Assembly (NCBI GenBank): GCA_002919265.1
Contig: PKEY01000088.1
Span: forward strand, 1-57,024
Direction of reading: 5' to 3'
DNA: 57,024 nt
From: Hyphomicrobiaceae bacterium
Lineage (GTDB): Bacteria > Pseudomonadota > Alphaproteobacteria > Rhizobiales > Hyphomicrobiaceae
A program made the position numbers and the translations under genes. The notes under the pieces are model-generated. The model was not told the DNA's origin. It did no database searches and worked only from the letters and a program-made list of their open reading frames with translations. Below, one piece after another: positions 56,198-57,024 of the stretch. Each line of letters begins with the position of its first letter. The stretch's first letter is position 1.

Positions 56198-57024
56198 ATG
56201 CTCGAGCTACTCGGCAACGCGCTGCTGAACATCATGCAGTGGAAGTATCTGCTTCCGCTGTTCTTGGGCACCTTGATGGGGGTAATCGGCGGCGCCATCC
56301 CTGGCGTCACCATTACGCTCACAATCATCATCCTCCTGCCGTTCACGTTCGGTCTCGACCCGCTGCAGGGCCTTGCCGCAATGACGGGTGTCTACGTCGG
56401 AGGATCCGCGGGTGGTCTGATTACCGCGTCGCTCCTTGGCATTCCGGGAACGCCATCGGCCATTGCGACGACCTTCGATGGTTTCCCGATGGCCCGCGCC
56501 GGAGAGCCGGGGCGGGCCGTCTGGCTGGGCATCTGGGCGTCCTGCTTTGGCGGATTGATTGGCGGACTGTTCCTCGTGCTGGTCACTGGTCCGCTTGCTG
56601 CCATCGCCCTCCAGTTTGGACCGTGGGAGTATTTTTCTCTGTTTATCCTGGCCCTGGCGATGGTTGCGGGCCTTGCAGAAAGCTCGATGACCAAGGGCCT
56701 CATTTCCGCCGGCATCGGCCTCGTCATCGCGATGTTTGGGAATGATCCGGTCGGCGGCATCCCGCGCTTCACATTCGGGTCCGATTTCCTGAGCGGCGGC
56801 TTTCCCTTCCTGCCGGTGCTGATCGGCATCTTCGCCTTTTCGCAGATCATGACCGACGTGCAAAATCTTGGTCGGTCGCAGACGGCGCGAGATTCAACTC
56901 AAGTCAAGGGATCGCTGCGCGTCTCGCAGCTGAAGGTGATCGGAGAAATCATCAGCAGACCATTTCTTCTGCTGTGGTCGACCATCGTCGGCATCGCCAT
57001 CGGCGTATTGCCGGCAATTGGCGG
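56198..57024 (+). CDS. second TTT large permease subunit, TctA-like, partial
   Basis: The N-terminal 275 residues of a TctA permease, cut by the right edge. It starts MLELLGNALLNIMQWKYLLP and has GGAIPGVTITLTIIILLPFTFGLDPLQGLAAMTGVYVGGSAGGLITASLLGIPGTPSAIATTFDGFPMA, the hallmark region of TctA. It is distinct from the permease at 9614. Substrate unknown. Confidence 0.92.
   Translation, partial: MLELLGNALLNIMQWKYLLPLFLGTLMGVIGGAIPGVTITLTIIILLPFTFGLDPLQGLAAMTGVYVGGSAGGLITASLLGIPGTPSAIATTFDGFPMARAGEPGRAVWLGIWASCFGGLIGGLFLVLVTGPLAAIALQFGPWEYFSLFILALAMVAGLAESSMTKGLISAGIGLVIAMFGNDPVGGIPRFTFGSDFLSGGFPFLPVLIGIFAFSQIMTDVQNLGRSQTARDSTQVKGSLRVSQLKVIGEIISRPFLLLWSTIVGIAIGVLPAIG

Noticed and set aside
1..57024. 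CRISPR arrays, tRNA or rRNA genes, insertion sequences, prophage genes
   Set aside because: No regularly spaced repeats, cloverleaf-like sequences, transposase or phage motifs were seen on reading either strand. A tRNA scan was not possible here.

Overview
The window reads as chromosomal DNA of a GC-rich alphaproteobacterium, most likely of the order Hyphomicrobiales. The clues are a TrcR/DUF1013 cell-cycle regulator, a DUF2093 protein, an aa3-oxidase subunit IV peptide next to a three-gene proton-translocating transhydrogenase (pntAA-pntAB-pntB), an active/inactive M16 peptidase pair next to lspA, and split or fused C1 enzymes typical of methylotroph relatives. No rRNA, tRNA, insertion sequence, prophage or CRISPR array is visible. 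The genes at both edges are cut.

Positions 1-18210 hold an oxalate/formate/C1 region. On the minus strand lie an Fdh1-type NAD-dependent formate dehydrogenase (fdhA, cut at the left edge, and a fused fdhB), a cupin, and a strongly diverged SucCD-like ADP-forming acyl-CoA ligase pair. A TerC-like membrane protein diverges from them. Next is a tripartite tricarboxylate (TTT) transporter in the order tctA-tctC-tctB, divergent from a GntR/FCD regulator. That regulator starts a run with oxalyl-CoA decarboxylase (oxc) and formyl-CoA:oxalate CoA-transferase (frc). After 309 bp follows an 878-residue fusion of a 10-formyltetrahydrofolate hydrolase/formyltransferase-like module to formate-tetrahydrofolate ligase, ended by a strong terminator. 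A 16-bp motif (TGGTATACCATAYACC) lies in front of tctA and gntR, over matching promoter elements, and a 13/16 copy lies in front of the ligase/formate dehydrogenase operon. The layout suggests one regulon: uptake of oxalate, its conversion to formyl-CoA and formate, then oxidation of formate to NADH or its capture on tetrahydrofolate.

Positions 18235-45290 are mostly housekeeping: a non-canonical SDR, a CorA-like channel, a hexose-phosphate mutarotase, a His-rich exported peptide, xseA, purD, a fluoroacetate-dehalogenase-like hydrolase, a patatin, tadA, rluB-rsmD, mutL, pgi, the M16 pair, a lipoprotein, lspA, ileS, ribF, a MaoC hydratase, trcR, an SDR and a lytic transglycosylase.

Positions 45290-57024 carry a cytochrome oxidase subunit IV peptide, the transhydrogenase operon with two strong hairpins in its leader, a membrane protein of unknown function, rpsU, purE-purK, two small DUF465 genes, an EamA permease, and an aspartate-dehydrogenase-like gene divergent from a second TTT transporter (tctC-tctB-tctA, cut at the right edge). 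All calls rest on reading the sequence and on knowledge of the families; no database search was run.
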